Both the position numbers and the translations under genes were made by a program. From the NCBI RefSeq assembly GCF_018812025.1, contig NC_063065.1, forward strand, positions 29,298,240 to 29,362,239: DNA of 64,000 nt. Reading direction: 5' to 3'. Source of the stretch: Megalobrama amblycephala (lineage: Eukaryota > Chordata > Actinopteri > Cypriniformes > Xenocyprididae). Shown in pieces: positions 42,176-55,300 of the stretch. The notes under the pieces are model-generated. The model did not search any database. It saw only the letters and a list, made by a program, of their open reading frames with translations, and was not told the DNA's origin. Within the stretch, counting starts at the first letter, position 1. Each line of letters opens with the position of its first letter.

Positions 42176-45100
42176 CTAAAGAAAGAAAGATGTGGTTATA
42201 TGAATGATCATGACACAGAATCATTTAAACTCATTTTTGTTTAAGACTTTACTAATATACCTGCTGCAGAATGCTGAGTTTGTCTCGCCACATGGAAGGG
42301 ACCCTGCGTGATGTAATGTCTTGCGGTTTCTTTGCTCACATCTCGTTTGCGTTTGCGTGCGAGATCTCTGAGGCAGCCTTGAGCGCATCTGGAATTTGAA
42401 CTTCCTTCCGCACACAGAATTACAGAGCAGGTAATGTACACCTGTCAACAGAATTTGAGTGCAGTGTAGTTAGATGTTCCTGCTCAACAGAATTTACAAC
42501 ATAACTATGTGATTCTGTAATACCTCATTGTAGCCGCCTGTGAACTTGAAAGCTTGGATCCCAAAGTCATACGCTCTTGCATCACTATGATAAACCTCAA
42601 CTGTGTCATCCAAAATGCACCTGTAAGAACACGATCACATGACCTCTGAAGAATTATACAGAGCAGTTTTCAGTTACCTAATCTTAGTAACTGAAATAAT
42701 ATATCACTAATTAAATAAATATTATTAAAGCATAAAATGTAAATCATATGTGCCTATTTTTATTGTAAACTTTATTTTTATGTTATATACGATAAAAAAA
42801 GAAATAGTATTACACTGTAAGTGACATGAACAAAACACAAAATCGTTAATCACAATCAGTACAAATTTCATAATCATGACAGGCTTGCATACAAAAATGT
42901 ATTCCAAATTATTTTGTGGAAATGCAAAACACTATATTAATTCTGAATATTCAATAAAGTGATACACAAAGAGATTACATGAATTTTTTATCATGAATAT
43001 ATACTGTAAAAAAAAATCTGTAGTTTTTACAAAATAATTTTGGCAGCTGTGGTTGATAAATACAGAACAAATTGTAAATTTTACAGTATAAAACTGTAAT
43101 TTAAGAAAATTTGAATGTAAACCAATAAATTCAACAATGCAGACTACAACTAAAATATGTTTTGTACTGACAACCACCATAATAATGCAGGTATTAAAAG
43201 AGAAAGCTACATGAAGAATCAGGGTTCATCACAAGTAGCTTTTCCACTAGCTGAAGTATTTACTATTATAAAGAAGGTGTACAGAGTCATTCACGCAAAC
43301 GCAAAACACCATCGTGGTAACCCACAATACTTAAATAATGCAATAAACATTCATTAAATAACAGAAGATGTAACATAAAACCCTAATGAACATAGCAGAT
43401 AACAACAAACTATTAAGAAACATGATTATTTAAACAAAATACTTTCAAATGTGGAGTGTCACACAGGGAATTGTGGGAACATCAGTTTACAGATTTTGAC
43501 TGTAAATTACACATTGATTTTTGTCTTTTTTACTAATAGAAATCGTAAAATTTACAGCATTTTACTGTGAAAATTGCATGAATGTCTGGTTAGAGCTTTT
43601 ACAGTTTTTCCCTGTATGTAATAAAGGAATTTACTAATACAGGAATTTTAACCTATTTACAATTTTTTTCCGTAGCGTTTTTACAATATTTTACCATTAA
43701 AATCACATTTGTTTTTTACAGTGTATATTGTGTAACCTATGGAGAAATCTCTACTGAAATTCTCAGACAATTGATCTTCAGCTTTCTGCAGATTAGGTGA
43801 TCTGAGAAACTTGACTATCACGGAAACCCTACTATCATGTGATAGATCATTTGTTCTTGAACAAATGTAGTTGAAAGGAGGAGTGAACAAGTATCTTTAG
43901 CTGTGTAAAAGTTTCCAGGTGCAGATTCAAAGAGTTCTGTAAAATATTTGTTGAATTTCTTTGCATGCTGTTGCTTACCATGTGATTCGTTTACATATTT
44001 TATGATAAATTTGAATTATGTAATTAAAGTAACTACACATTTTTATACAGTGTATGTAAAATTTACAGTAACATACTTATACTTTACTGGAAACTCTCTC
44101 TTTTTTCACTCTCACTATAATCCGGCATGATGCAAAGTTTCCAGTAATTTTTCACTCAATTGCCAATCAATACAAAACATATTTTATGATTAATATATAA
44201 CTATGTTGAATTTGGATAAATGAGGTTTTACTCTGGGCAGAGCTAAACAGAGAAACACCACAGATATGGAAAGCTAAGGCACTTGTTATGTCTGGTTAAG
44301 ACAAAATCGTTTTGATTTTTTGTTTGTTTTTTTCACAAAATAAGAGTGATGTGAAAAAGATATAGAAGAGAGGTTTTACTACACTTTAATGCAAGTTTTT
44401 TTGCAGTCTCACCCTTCTTTGATGATGTCATAAAAGAGGGCACTGTATGGGTTGTCATCTGGAGTGGCCCTGCAAGACTCCACAAAGAGCTGGACCTCAG
44501 GGAGAGCAGAATGGGCTGCAATACCCATGTAGAGCATATCCAGCAAATTTATCTCCAGCGGATACAGACTGGGATCCACTGGACTGCTGAAGTTATTGTC
44601 AGTAAAAATGTTAAATGAGTAACTAAAAGTGCCAAAGCTGGATTCAGTGAAGATGTAGTCTGACTTCTTGTTGACGTAGTGGTTTGAAACACTGGCTACT
44701 TTGGGGTACTGGCAGGAGAAGCCGATTTTAACTTGACTGCGTCTGGTGATTACTTCATTAGGGTTCTCAAAAGAATTGATCTCATTTTTGAAAACCATGA
44801 AGTCTCCTGAATCCTGATTGGTGTTGAAGAAGAAGATCAGGCAGAAATAGAAAACAGACATAAATATTATACGGCTGAGAGTTAAAATGACTTTAAATCT
44901 AACAGGGTTTTTCAAAGGTTATATAAATGTTAGGACAAACATTCTTTAAAAAAAATGTTTATGGAACATTATTAATACCTTTATTCATATTTTAATAATA
45001 TATATTTTATACGTATTAATGTTCAATGAATGTTTTTTGTAATGTTAGCAGGAAACATTGTGACAATCAGTGTTGGGAAAAGTTACTTTTAAAAGTAATG

Positions 45101-48100
45101 TATTACAATATTGCATTACTCCCTAAAAAAGTAACTAATTGCATTACTTAGTTACTTTTTATGGAAAGTAATGTTACGTTACTTTTGCTTTACTTTTTTT
45201 ACTTGGGCTGTGCTGGTTTGTTTTTCAATAACAACACAAAAACATCTATTTTTTGGCAAATATAAAGGCCCTTTCACACTAGAAGTGAAATGTATAAGCC
45301 TCAGGCTGAAGGAAATTCACCCCAGTACAGTTAATAAAGTGAGATTAAATACATAAAGTATATGTGTTGTTTATCATATTTTATTATTGCAGGTTTGCTC
45401 AATATTCTGAGTTTGCATTTCACTGTTTTTATTCATTTTGAGTAATACTGAAAACACCTTACTCCAGACTTCTCTCAACATGGAGACAGGAGAGGTGTCA
45501 GTCAATAAATGGAAAAAAAGTAATTTAAAGGTGCCCTAGATTCAAAAATTGAATTTACCTCGGCATAGTTAAATAACAAGAGTTCAGTACATGGAAATGA
45601 CATACAGTGAGTCTCAAACTCCATTGTTTCCTCCTTCTTATATAAATCTCATTTGTTTAAAAGACCTCCGAAGAACAGGCGAATCTCAACATAACACCGA
45701 CTGTTACGTAACAATCGGAGTGTACGCCCCCAATATTTGCATATGCCAGCCAATGTTCCCAACATTATGAAAGGCATTAGACAAGGACAGCCAGTAACGT
45801 CTGGATCTGTGCAGAGCTGAATCATCAGACTAGGTAAGCAAGCAAGGACAATAGCAAAAAATGCCAGATGGAGCAATAATAACTGACATGATTCATGATA
45901 ACATGATATTTTTAGTGATATTTGTAAATTGTCTTTCTAAATGTTTCGTTAGCATGTTGCTAATGTACTGTTAAATGTGGTTAAAGTTACCATCGTTTCT
46001 TACTGTATTCGTGGAGACAAGAGCCGTCGCTATTTTCATTTTTAAACACTTGCAGTCTGTATAATTCATAAACACAACTTCATTCTTTATAAATCTCTCC
46101 AACAGTGTAGCATTAGCCGTTAGCCATGGAGCACTATCAAACTCATTCAGAATCAATGTAAACATCAAAATAAACACTGTACTTACACGATAAGACATGC
46201 TGCATGACGAACACTTTGTAAAGATCCATTTTGAGGGTTATATTAGCTGTTTGAACTTTTTTTATGTTGTTTAAGGCAAACGCGAGCTCTTGGGGTGTGG
46301 AGCACCAGATTTAAAGGGCCACACACCCTGAATCGGCTCATTTCTAATTATGCCCCAAAATAGGCAGTTAAAAAAATGAATTTAAAAAAAATCTATGGGG
46401 TATTTTGAGCTGAAACTTCACAGACACATTCAGGGGACACCTTAGACTTATATTACATCTTTTAAAAAAAGTTCTAGGGCACCTTTAAATTTGCAGCAAA
46501 ATGTCTAAGTAATGCATTACTTGAAAAAAGTAATCTGATTACGTAACAGTGTTACTTTTAATGCGTTACCCCAACACTGCTGACAATAATGTTCATGGAA
46601 CATGCATATGATGAATTTTTCTTTTTCTTTGTTTTTTGATGAATGTTCTTATAATGTGAATAAAAAAACTGAGTAACTAAATCTTGAGAGAAAACCTTTT
46701 TTGACCATTATTTTCAGAAAGTTCTTTAATCATTAGTAGGAAAAGGGAAATTTCTCAGAACTTGTTCATTAACGTCCCTCAGCAATAATAATAGAATGTT
46801 CTCATAATGTTTTAAAAATGATAGAAGGGAATGTTGCTCTAACATTCACATAACCAAGAAGAGATGTGCTTAATGCATTAAAAAACTGGCCTTCTTGAAT
46901 ATATTTGTGTTATCTGTGTAGCATAGCAAATATTCTATTTGAACTGGAGAACATAGACCGCAGCATTTCTACCTCCATCGTGGTACCACAGGTGTTGAGG
47001 GACACCGTGCCCAGGATATGTGTGTCATTGGAAGTAAGAGAGCAGGTGGGGTCTCTCAGTTGGAGCCAGTTTTGATCAATCCCCTTCACGGACGCTTTGC
47101 TTACTGCAACACTGATACTGTTATCCTCACAGAAAACCTCTGCTTCACCTTGAGGGATATGATACATTTATTAATTGATCTAAATAAAAAATTATAACAA
47201 CAAATATTGCAAGATATTATCAATGCTTTTAGAAGAAGAAAAGAATTTGTAAAATCCAAATCATTGTATCGGGATTGGGGATTAATCTGCTTAGAAAACT
47301 GATAACTACATTGTATCAATAATGCAAACTCTTGGAATAGCTTTAGAATGTTAATGAATATGGCAGTGATAATGTATTTGGTCTTGTGGACTAAATCTGC
47401 TATGCTGCTGCTGCAGAGAAAATTTGGACTTTCTACTGCCAACAGATACACAGACAAGCTGCTGAGCATGTAAGATATTCTGCTGCTGCATGAATAGACA
47501 TACATGAATCTCACAGCAGATCTAGGCAGGTGGAGCTGGGGGAGGTGGAGGCCTTCAGAGGAACTCTGGGTTACCAGGTTTGCATAACAAAACCAGCCCA
47601 ATTGCTATTCAAAACTCAACCCAAAGCTATCCTAATCACATTGTGGGGGGTTCCCCGGTAAAAATCATATTCTGGGGGAGATGATTGCATTTGGGGGGAA
47701 AAGTTGCTTCAACTCACAGGACTAAAAAACAACCCGTGTCAACAGTGTAAAAAATAGCCCAATTCCACAGGAAAACCATGGATTTGGCACTGGATAGCAT
47801 GCTGCAAGACTAACCTACAGCGAAGACTCAACCAGACTATTTAAATGTTGAGCAAGCAATCTCATTGGTTGCAGAATCAGCAGAGGCCAATCAGCTTGTG
47901 CCATGCAGTAAATTATGTGATTGCTAGCAGACTGCATGTAAAGGACCAATCAGCCTGTACACTCTAGAGTTTAATGATTGACCTAAATATTTCACAATAC
48001 AAAAAACAATGACAGAAACTGTGAAAATTGAACAACTGTTTACAGAATATTTAATACATTAAGACATTTAAGAAAATCTTTTTTTACCTGAGAGAACCCT

Positions 48101-48612
48101 CGACTTTGCCACAATGATCACAATGCACCTCATCTCTGACTGACTAATTATGGAGAGAAAGGCGAAATGACAGGTCATGGAAAAATTCATATCAATCCTG
48201 GAATTACCAGTGAGCTTCAAAACAGACCTCTTTTACCTCTGAAGTGTCTCTGCAGCGAAACACACAGGTACATGATGATACAGGTCTGATTCCTGTGGTG
48301 TCCATGTCAGCGTGGCCTCTGGTAACCCCTTGACTTGCATTCCTCAAGCTCTTTGACATATTCCACGGACCACTGACCTGGAAGTCCAAGATACTAAACA
48401 AGAATGATTGAAATATTAGATAACTGGTAGATTAGTAACCTGTACATGCAAAACATGTTGGTTGAAACTTTATCTTTCAACAACACATACATCAAATTAC
48501 TGAGGGTGCTTCTGAAGTTAGGGAGGGTGCTCTAGTAAAGCATGAAAGTGAAAGTGACATTACATGTAGCCAAGTTTGGTGTCTGGATTGTGTGCTCTGC
48601 ATTTATCCCATC

Positions 48613-48673
<61 letters not shown>

Positions 48674-49291
48674 TGAACAGAGCAGTGGACAACCATTTTA
48701 CATTTAGCCCAGGGAGTTTGGTGCCTTGCTCAAGGGTCTCACCTCAGTTGTGGAATTGAGGATGGAAGAGAGCACTGTACATTCACTCCCCTCATCGACA
48801 ATTCCTGGCGGTACTGAGACTTGAACCAGTCAGCATTGTACATTGCTTAATGCACAGCTATAGTATTTTTGACATGTAGTTTTGTCTCATCCATTACTAT
48901 GGTTATCGATAATTACAATTTGAAGAGTGAATCTTGCATTTAAATGTGTACGTGGCCGTTGGTCCTCTTAGCAGCATGAAAAACAATACCTTTATTCAAA
49001 TTCAGAATGGTCATATATAAAAAGTGTGCAAACAGCGTTCCCTTTGTAATCACTAGAAAACTGTCACTCGCTTCAGTTCTGCTGCACTCTTGCGAAAACT
49101 TCTGTTATAATCAATGAAGCTGTCTAAACTGTACAGTAAATATTTTATTTACATCATGTCTACACTTTGTTATAATGTTATAAGTTGAAAGTGTGCAAAA
49201 CTCTACACTGAAAAAAGTAAAGTAAATTTTATTTATATAAACACATTTAAACACAGCAAAGCTGACCAAAGTGCTGAACAGAGTATAGAAA

Positions 49292-49322
<31 letters not shown>

Positions 49323-52300
49323 AAAAATAAAATCAGAATAAAACAACAAAGAAGACAATAACTAATATTTTAGATTTAGTCCGAGAGCTTTCTGTCCCTC
49401 CATTGAAAGTGTAGGTACGGTGCACTGTCCATGTCCAGAAAGGTAATAAAACATCATCAAAGTAGTGCATGTGACATCAGTGGGTTAGTTATTAGTTTTT
49501 GAAGCATCTAAAATACATTTTGGTCCAAAAATAACAAAAAATACGACTTTATTCAGCATTGTCTTCTCTTCCGGGTCTGTGTAAAGTACAGTCCAAAAGT
49601 TTAGAACCACTAAGATTTTTAATGTTTTTAAAAGAAGTTTCGTCTGCTCACCAAGGCTACATTTATTTAATTAAAAATACAGTAAAAACAGTAATATTGT
49701 GAAATATTATTACAATTTAAAATAACTGTTTTCTATTTGAATATATTTGACAAAGTAATTTATTCCTGTGATGGCAAAGCTGAATTTTCAGCATCATTAC
49801 TCCAGTCTTCAGTGTCACATGATCCTTCAGAAATCATTCTAATATGCTGATTTGCTGCTCAAGAAACATTTAATGTGTACAATTGTACAAAATATTTGTG
49901 TACAATATTTTTTTTCAGGATTATTTGATGAATAGAAAGTTCAAAAGAACAGTGTTGATCTGAAATCTAATCTTTTGTAACATTATAAATGTCTTTACTG
50001 CCACTTTTGATTGATTTAATGCATCCTTGCTGAATAAAAGTATTCATTTCTTTAATTTCTTTTCAAAAAAATTCTTACTGACCCCAAACTTTTGAACGGT
50101 AGTGTATAATGCTACAGAAGCTTTGTATTTCAGATAAATGCTGTTCTTTTGAACTTTCTATTCATCAAGGAATCCTGAAAAAAAAAGTACACAACTGTTT
50201 TCAACATTGAAAATAATCATAAATGTTTATTGAGCAGCAAATCAGCATATTAGAATGATTTCTGAAGGATCATGTGACACTGAAGACTGGAGTAACAATG
50301 CTGAAAATTCAGCTTTGCATCACAGGAATAAATTACTTTGTCAAATATATTTAAATAGTACACAGTTATTTTAAATTGTAATAATATTTCACAATATTAC
50401 TGTTTTTTACTGTATTTTTAATTAAATAAATGTAGCCTTGGTGAGCAGACGAAACTTCTTTTAAAAACATTAAAAATCTTAGTGGTTCCAAACTTTTGGA
50501 CTGTACTGTATATCCACAGTGACGCTGCTTCTTCGTCTTCTACGGCGGTTGGCATCCAGCTTATTGGTGCATTACCGCCCCCTTCTGCTCCAGACTGTGA
50601 CGCGATTAGGGCATCCTCGAGTCCGCGACATGCACACCTACGCACCATTTTAAAAAATATAGCAATACCAAAATACAAACAAAGTAGAATAGCTTGAATA
50701 CAGCATGCGTCTCCCTCAGACTGTAAACGAAGCTCGGGCGCACTACATAACACGTCATCAGCGTCACTGTCCGGAGCAGAATGGGGTGGTAATGCTTGGT
50801 GCATGCCAACCGCCGTAGAAGAAGAAGAAGCAGCGTCACTGTGGATATACACAGACCCGGAAGAGAAGACAATGCTGAATAAAGTCGTATTTTTTGTTAT
50901 TTTTGGACCAAAATGTATTTTAGATGCTTCAAAAACTTATAACTAACCCACTGATGTCACATGCACTACTTTGATGATGTTTTTATTACCTTTCTGGACA
51001 TGGACAGTGCACCGTACCTACACTTTCAATGGAGGGACAGAAAGCTCTCGGACTAAATCTAAAATATCTTAAACTGTGTTCTGAAGATGAACGGAGGTCT
51101 TACGGGTTTGGAACGACATGAGGGTGAGTCATTAATGACACAATTTTCATTTTTGGGTGAACTAACCCTTTAAGGATCTACTAGTTGAATGTGGAATAAT
51201 AAGATCTTTTAAATAAGAGGGGGCTTGATCATTAAGAGCTTTAAAAACAAACAGCAGAATTTTGAACTGAATCCTTAAATGGACTGGGAGCCAATGGAGC
51301 GATGCTAAGATTGGGGTGACATGGTCAAATTCCTTTGCTCTGGTTAACATCCTTGCAGCTGCATTTTTAACCATCTGGAGGCGAGCAATGGATGGAAGGC
51401 CCAAATACAATGAGTTGAAATAATCTAAACGCGATGTGATAAAAGCATGAATGACCTTCTCCAAATCTTGAAAAGACAAGAATGATTTAAGTTTAGAAAT
51501 AATCCGTAATTGATAAAAACTCTTCTTAACAACCAAATTTATTTGCTTGGTTAAGCATAATTCAGAGTCTAAGATGACACCAAGGTTCCTATCCTGAGAA
51601 GAAATTGAGGGGAAATGATTGCCAAGTTCATTAATGAGTCTGTTTCTCAATCTTGGTGGACTAAAAACAACGATTTCAGTTTTGTCTTCATTATTCATTA
51701 TTTTTTAACCATTTCTTGACATCGTCAAGACAGTCCAACAACGGTTGAATGGAATCAGCAGCTTTCAATGGAATATACAACTGGGTACCATCAGCATATA
51801 AATGAAACGAAACATTGTGCCCTCTAATAATATTCCCTAATGGACGCATATATAAGTTAAAGGTGCTAAAGAGGATGTTTTGTTTTATACATTTTTGCAC
51901 TATTACTTGAAACTGTCTTTACTAACTGATAAAAGGCTATTTATTAGGTGCACTGAAAGAAATAATATTAATGTACATCATCTGTGCACGAGGTAGGGCC
52001 TTAAAAACATCAGCCAATCGTTTACGTGATCATCGCGTAAACGATCGGCCCTCTGGCTTGTCAATCACTGCCATTACGTTCCTTGTGAGAGACGTGCGCG
52101 GCTGTGCGCTCCAGTAACTTTCCACACTCTACAGGCGCTGCATGCAATGTTATTGTCAGGAGACAGGAGTAACAACTGCAGATTATGAGTTACCTGCGGT
52201 GAGTCTGACATAATGAATCCACTAACACGACACAGCGAATGCCGGTGGTAAACACTCGTGTTCCAATACTCGTGCACGAGTTTTGGGAGGTGTTCCCTCG

Positions 52301-55300
52301 AAATGAGCTGTGAAGGAGAGGGGTTGTTCTTACGCATGCGCTCATTTCAAAAACACACTAACAGTCTTTGGTTTCTCAGTCGACGAAAAGATCCTCTGTA
52401 GCACCTTTAAAGAGGAGCCGGCCCAAGATGGAACCCTGAGGTACACCACTAATAATAGGAGCTGAAGAAGAGGAAAAATTGCCCAATGATACAGAAAAGG
52501 ACCTATCTCTAAGATATGAAGTGAACCACTGTAAGGCGGTACCCTTGATACCAATCAAATGCTCTAAACGCCAAAGAAGTACATCATGATCTACAGTATC
52601 AAAGGATCTGTAAGATCTAGCATCAAAACAGCATTTTTACCAGCATCAACTGCAAGTAAAATATCATTAGATACCTTTAACAAAGCAGACTCTGTGCTAT
52701 GATAAGCAGTGAAGCAGATTGGAAAGGTTCCAAAAACCTCTGATTGGTCACTACATTTAAGAGATAAACTGTGATTGGCTACATTGCTCAGAAATGTAAA
52801 AACATGTTGTAAATAGAAACTTCCCAGAGAGCAAACACAAATAGGCACTGTGTTTGCCAAATCAGTTTCACCAGTATTAGATTATTACTGTAGCAACTGA
52901 GGCTGAGAGTGCTCTTGCTTTTGTTTGAGGGTGTTTAGTACCCTCTAGCACCCCTGTAGATCTGGACCTGCATCTGATAGATCTGCTGAATGTATAAAAA
53001 TGCATGTTCGTAGATTGAACATTGGATATGTTCAGGAAAATTGTTGCAGGAATACTTTTAGTTTAGACAATACATATTTCAGACCTGTTGTGCGAGCTCT
53101 GGGCGCGGAGATCGATAATGTGAACATGTCCCACAGCTGCATGTTGTACATCTCCATGTAAGGGAGTTGGTGTCAGTAAACTTGGCCTGTTCACCCCTGG
53201 TACACAGCTATGGACTGGTGTTAGGACTACAAAACAGTGGAAACAGGGTAGAATGATTTAAATGTTGAGCTGGAGCTCACAATACATGAGAACTACTGCT
53301 AAAGCCTTAGTCATACAGGACTAGTCTTTGACAGCAAATGGCACTTGTTCTTTTAGTTTGTATTTCATCACATATGTTTCTAATAGAGTGCAACAGTGAC
53401 GTTTTTCATCGATGTTGGTTCCGGAAGTATTTTTTTCCCCATTCAATTCTTCCATAGAGATTTTTTTTTTTTTAAATCTTCATCCAAAGCAATAAACATG
53501 AACATTACAAACTTTGATTTGGAGTAATATTTTGAGATCATAGGGAGACCAACTCAATTACGTCTATTGCAGTGCTTCACTGGAGTGGGCGAGGCTAAAG
53601 AGTTCTTTTGGCATGTTTTTCTTGTCGTGGCTCTCTTAGTGGGATTTTCTGTACAGCACCATGGGTAATGTAGTTTTCCACCATGAATTCTGTTGTTAAA
53701 CACAATTATTTTAAAAATATGTTGAAATAAAGAGGTCTGATGTCTTCAACAGAAGCAAATACCATTGATTAACAACCTCATAGCTCACAGCAGGGCTGTG
53801 TGTAAATGTTTATAATTTATTGTTAAAAATCAATTTCCCTATGGAGTTTTTTTGAGTTTTTACATATGAAACCCAATTGTTGCACTCTAATATGAAATGC
53901 TGTCAAAGGAGAAACATAATTTTATATCACTTCATGTCATTCAAAATCCATATGATTTTTAAAATATATTCTTCAGCAGAACACAAAAGATATTTTGATG
54001 TTTTAACTGTCCATACAGTGAAATTCAAAACAATACTAAACCCCTTTGACTATCATTTAGTGGACAAAAAGCTTTTGTGTTTTACAGAAGGGTCCCACTT
54101 TATATTAAGTGGCCTTAACTACTATGTACTTACATCAAAAATAAGTACAATGTACTTATTGGGTTCATATTGAATTGCAAAACACTTTTGCTGCTATTGA
54201 GGTGGGATACGGGTAAGGTTAGGGAAAGCTTTGGTGGTGTGGGTAGGTTTAAGGGTAGGGGTAAGGTGTAAGGGTTGTATCAAATGATTAATTTAAATGT
54301 AAGTACATAGTAGCTAAGGCCACTTAATATAAAGTGGGACCTACAGAAGATTCTTTTTTTTTTTTTTTAATGGCTTTTGAACAACATAAAGGGAGTAAAC
54401 AGACCTTTCTTTTTTTTTAAGTCTTTTTTCTCAAACAAAGGGCCACTAGAGGGCCTAAGCAAGCTTCCAAGGGGTCCTCAAGATGATTTAATGATTTAAA
54501 GTAAGACAGCATGAGAATTAAAGTCAGCTAAAAAAGAAACATGGTTCCCCGATCTTGGAAAACCTGGATATATGAGGAAGTCTAATTTTAAAAGTCTAAT
54601 TTCTAGACCTGGAAAAGTCATGGAGATTATTTATAAAGAATGTACTTTTTTCTAACTATTCCAAGCTCCAAAATATTTTATGTATCAGGTGGAGATTGTG
54701 AGTTTTTTTTTTTTTTAATCCAATCATGTATATGTGGTTAAAAAGAGCCTTGAAAAACATTCAGGTCTTAAAACATCTAGAATCCTGTTACTTAATTTAC
54801 AGAAACTATAGCAGTGTGCCGGGCCTTCGAATTTTGTTGTGGACAATGGGGGACGGAATTAAAAAAGGTTGAGAACCACTGATCCACATGATTCTCACTC
54901 ACTTTCAACTCCAAACTGCAGAGGCACTTGACTGAGTGGAGTTGAGTCAATGTTGGTGGTCTGATTATAAGGATTTCTGACAGAGGAGATCCCATTCTCA
55001 TTCGTCAAAGTGATGTTTGATACAGGATAATCCTCCATCATGAACTCAAAAACATGCAGTCCCAGGTCCAATGCACCATTACTGCTCAGAGTGCATGAGT
55101 CCTAGACAAAAAACAAACAAAACAAAAAAATGGTAAAAATGTCAAAGGTGAAGAACATTTCAAAATAAACTAAAAAGACATTGGATAGATGATTTGTAGT
55201 ACCCTATGCAACAGGTCTGTTAATGGTCACTCATGGTGAATCACACAAATATTGAACAGTATCAGTATTAATGTGTTATTTCCTGATGCAGATTAAGAAA

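Larger units (their letters stand above)
44814..46972 (-). other. Gene B intron 9
   Basis: 2.2-kb intron between donor GAG|GTAGAA and acceptor ACCAATCAG. Mostly occupied by the CAGTGTTGGG element and its nested TTAA element. Confidence 0.75.
48394..53084 (-). other. Gene B intron 6
   Basis: 4.7-kb intron, donor CAG|GTCTGA, acceptor TTGTTTAG. Contains a dispersed repeat with a CA run, LINE tail, palindrome-in-palindrome, L2-type LINE with a TTAA element and another dispersed repeat, all listed separately. Confidence 0.75.
53227..54902 (-). other. Gene B intron 5
   Basis: 1.7-kb intron, donor A|GTGAGT. Holds a 492-bp TA-flanked MITE, a 251-bp hAT-like MITE and one end of a hAT-like element. 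Confidence 0.75.

Noticed and set aside
50418..50872. Open frames around 50.4-50.9 kb
   Set aside because: They span the boundary of two palindromic elements; the apparent similarity between frames is caused by the inverted arms.
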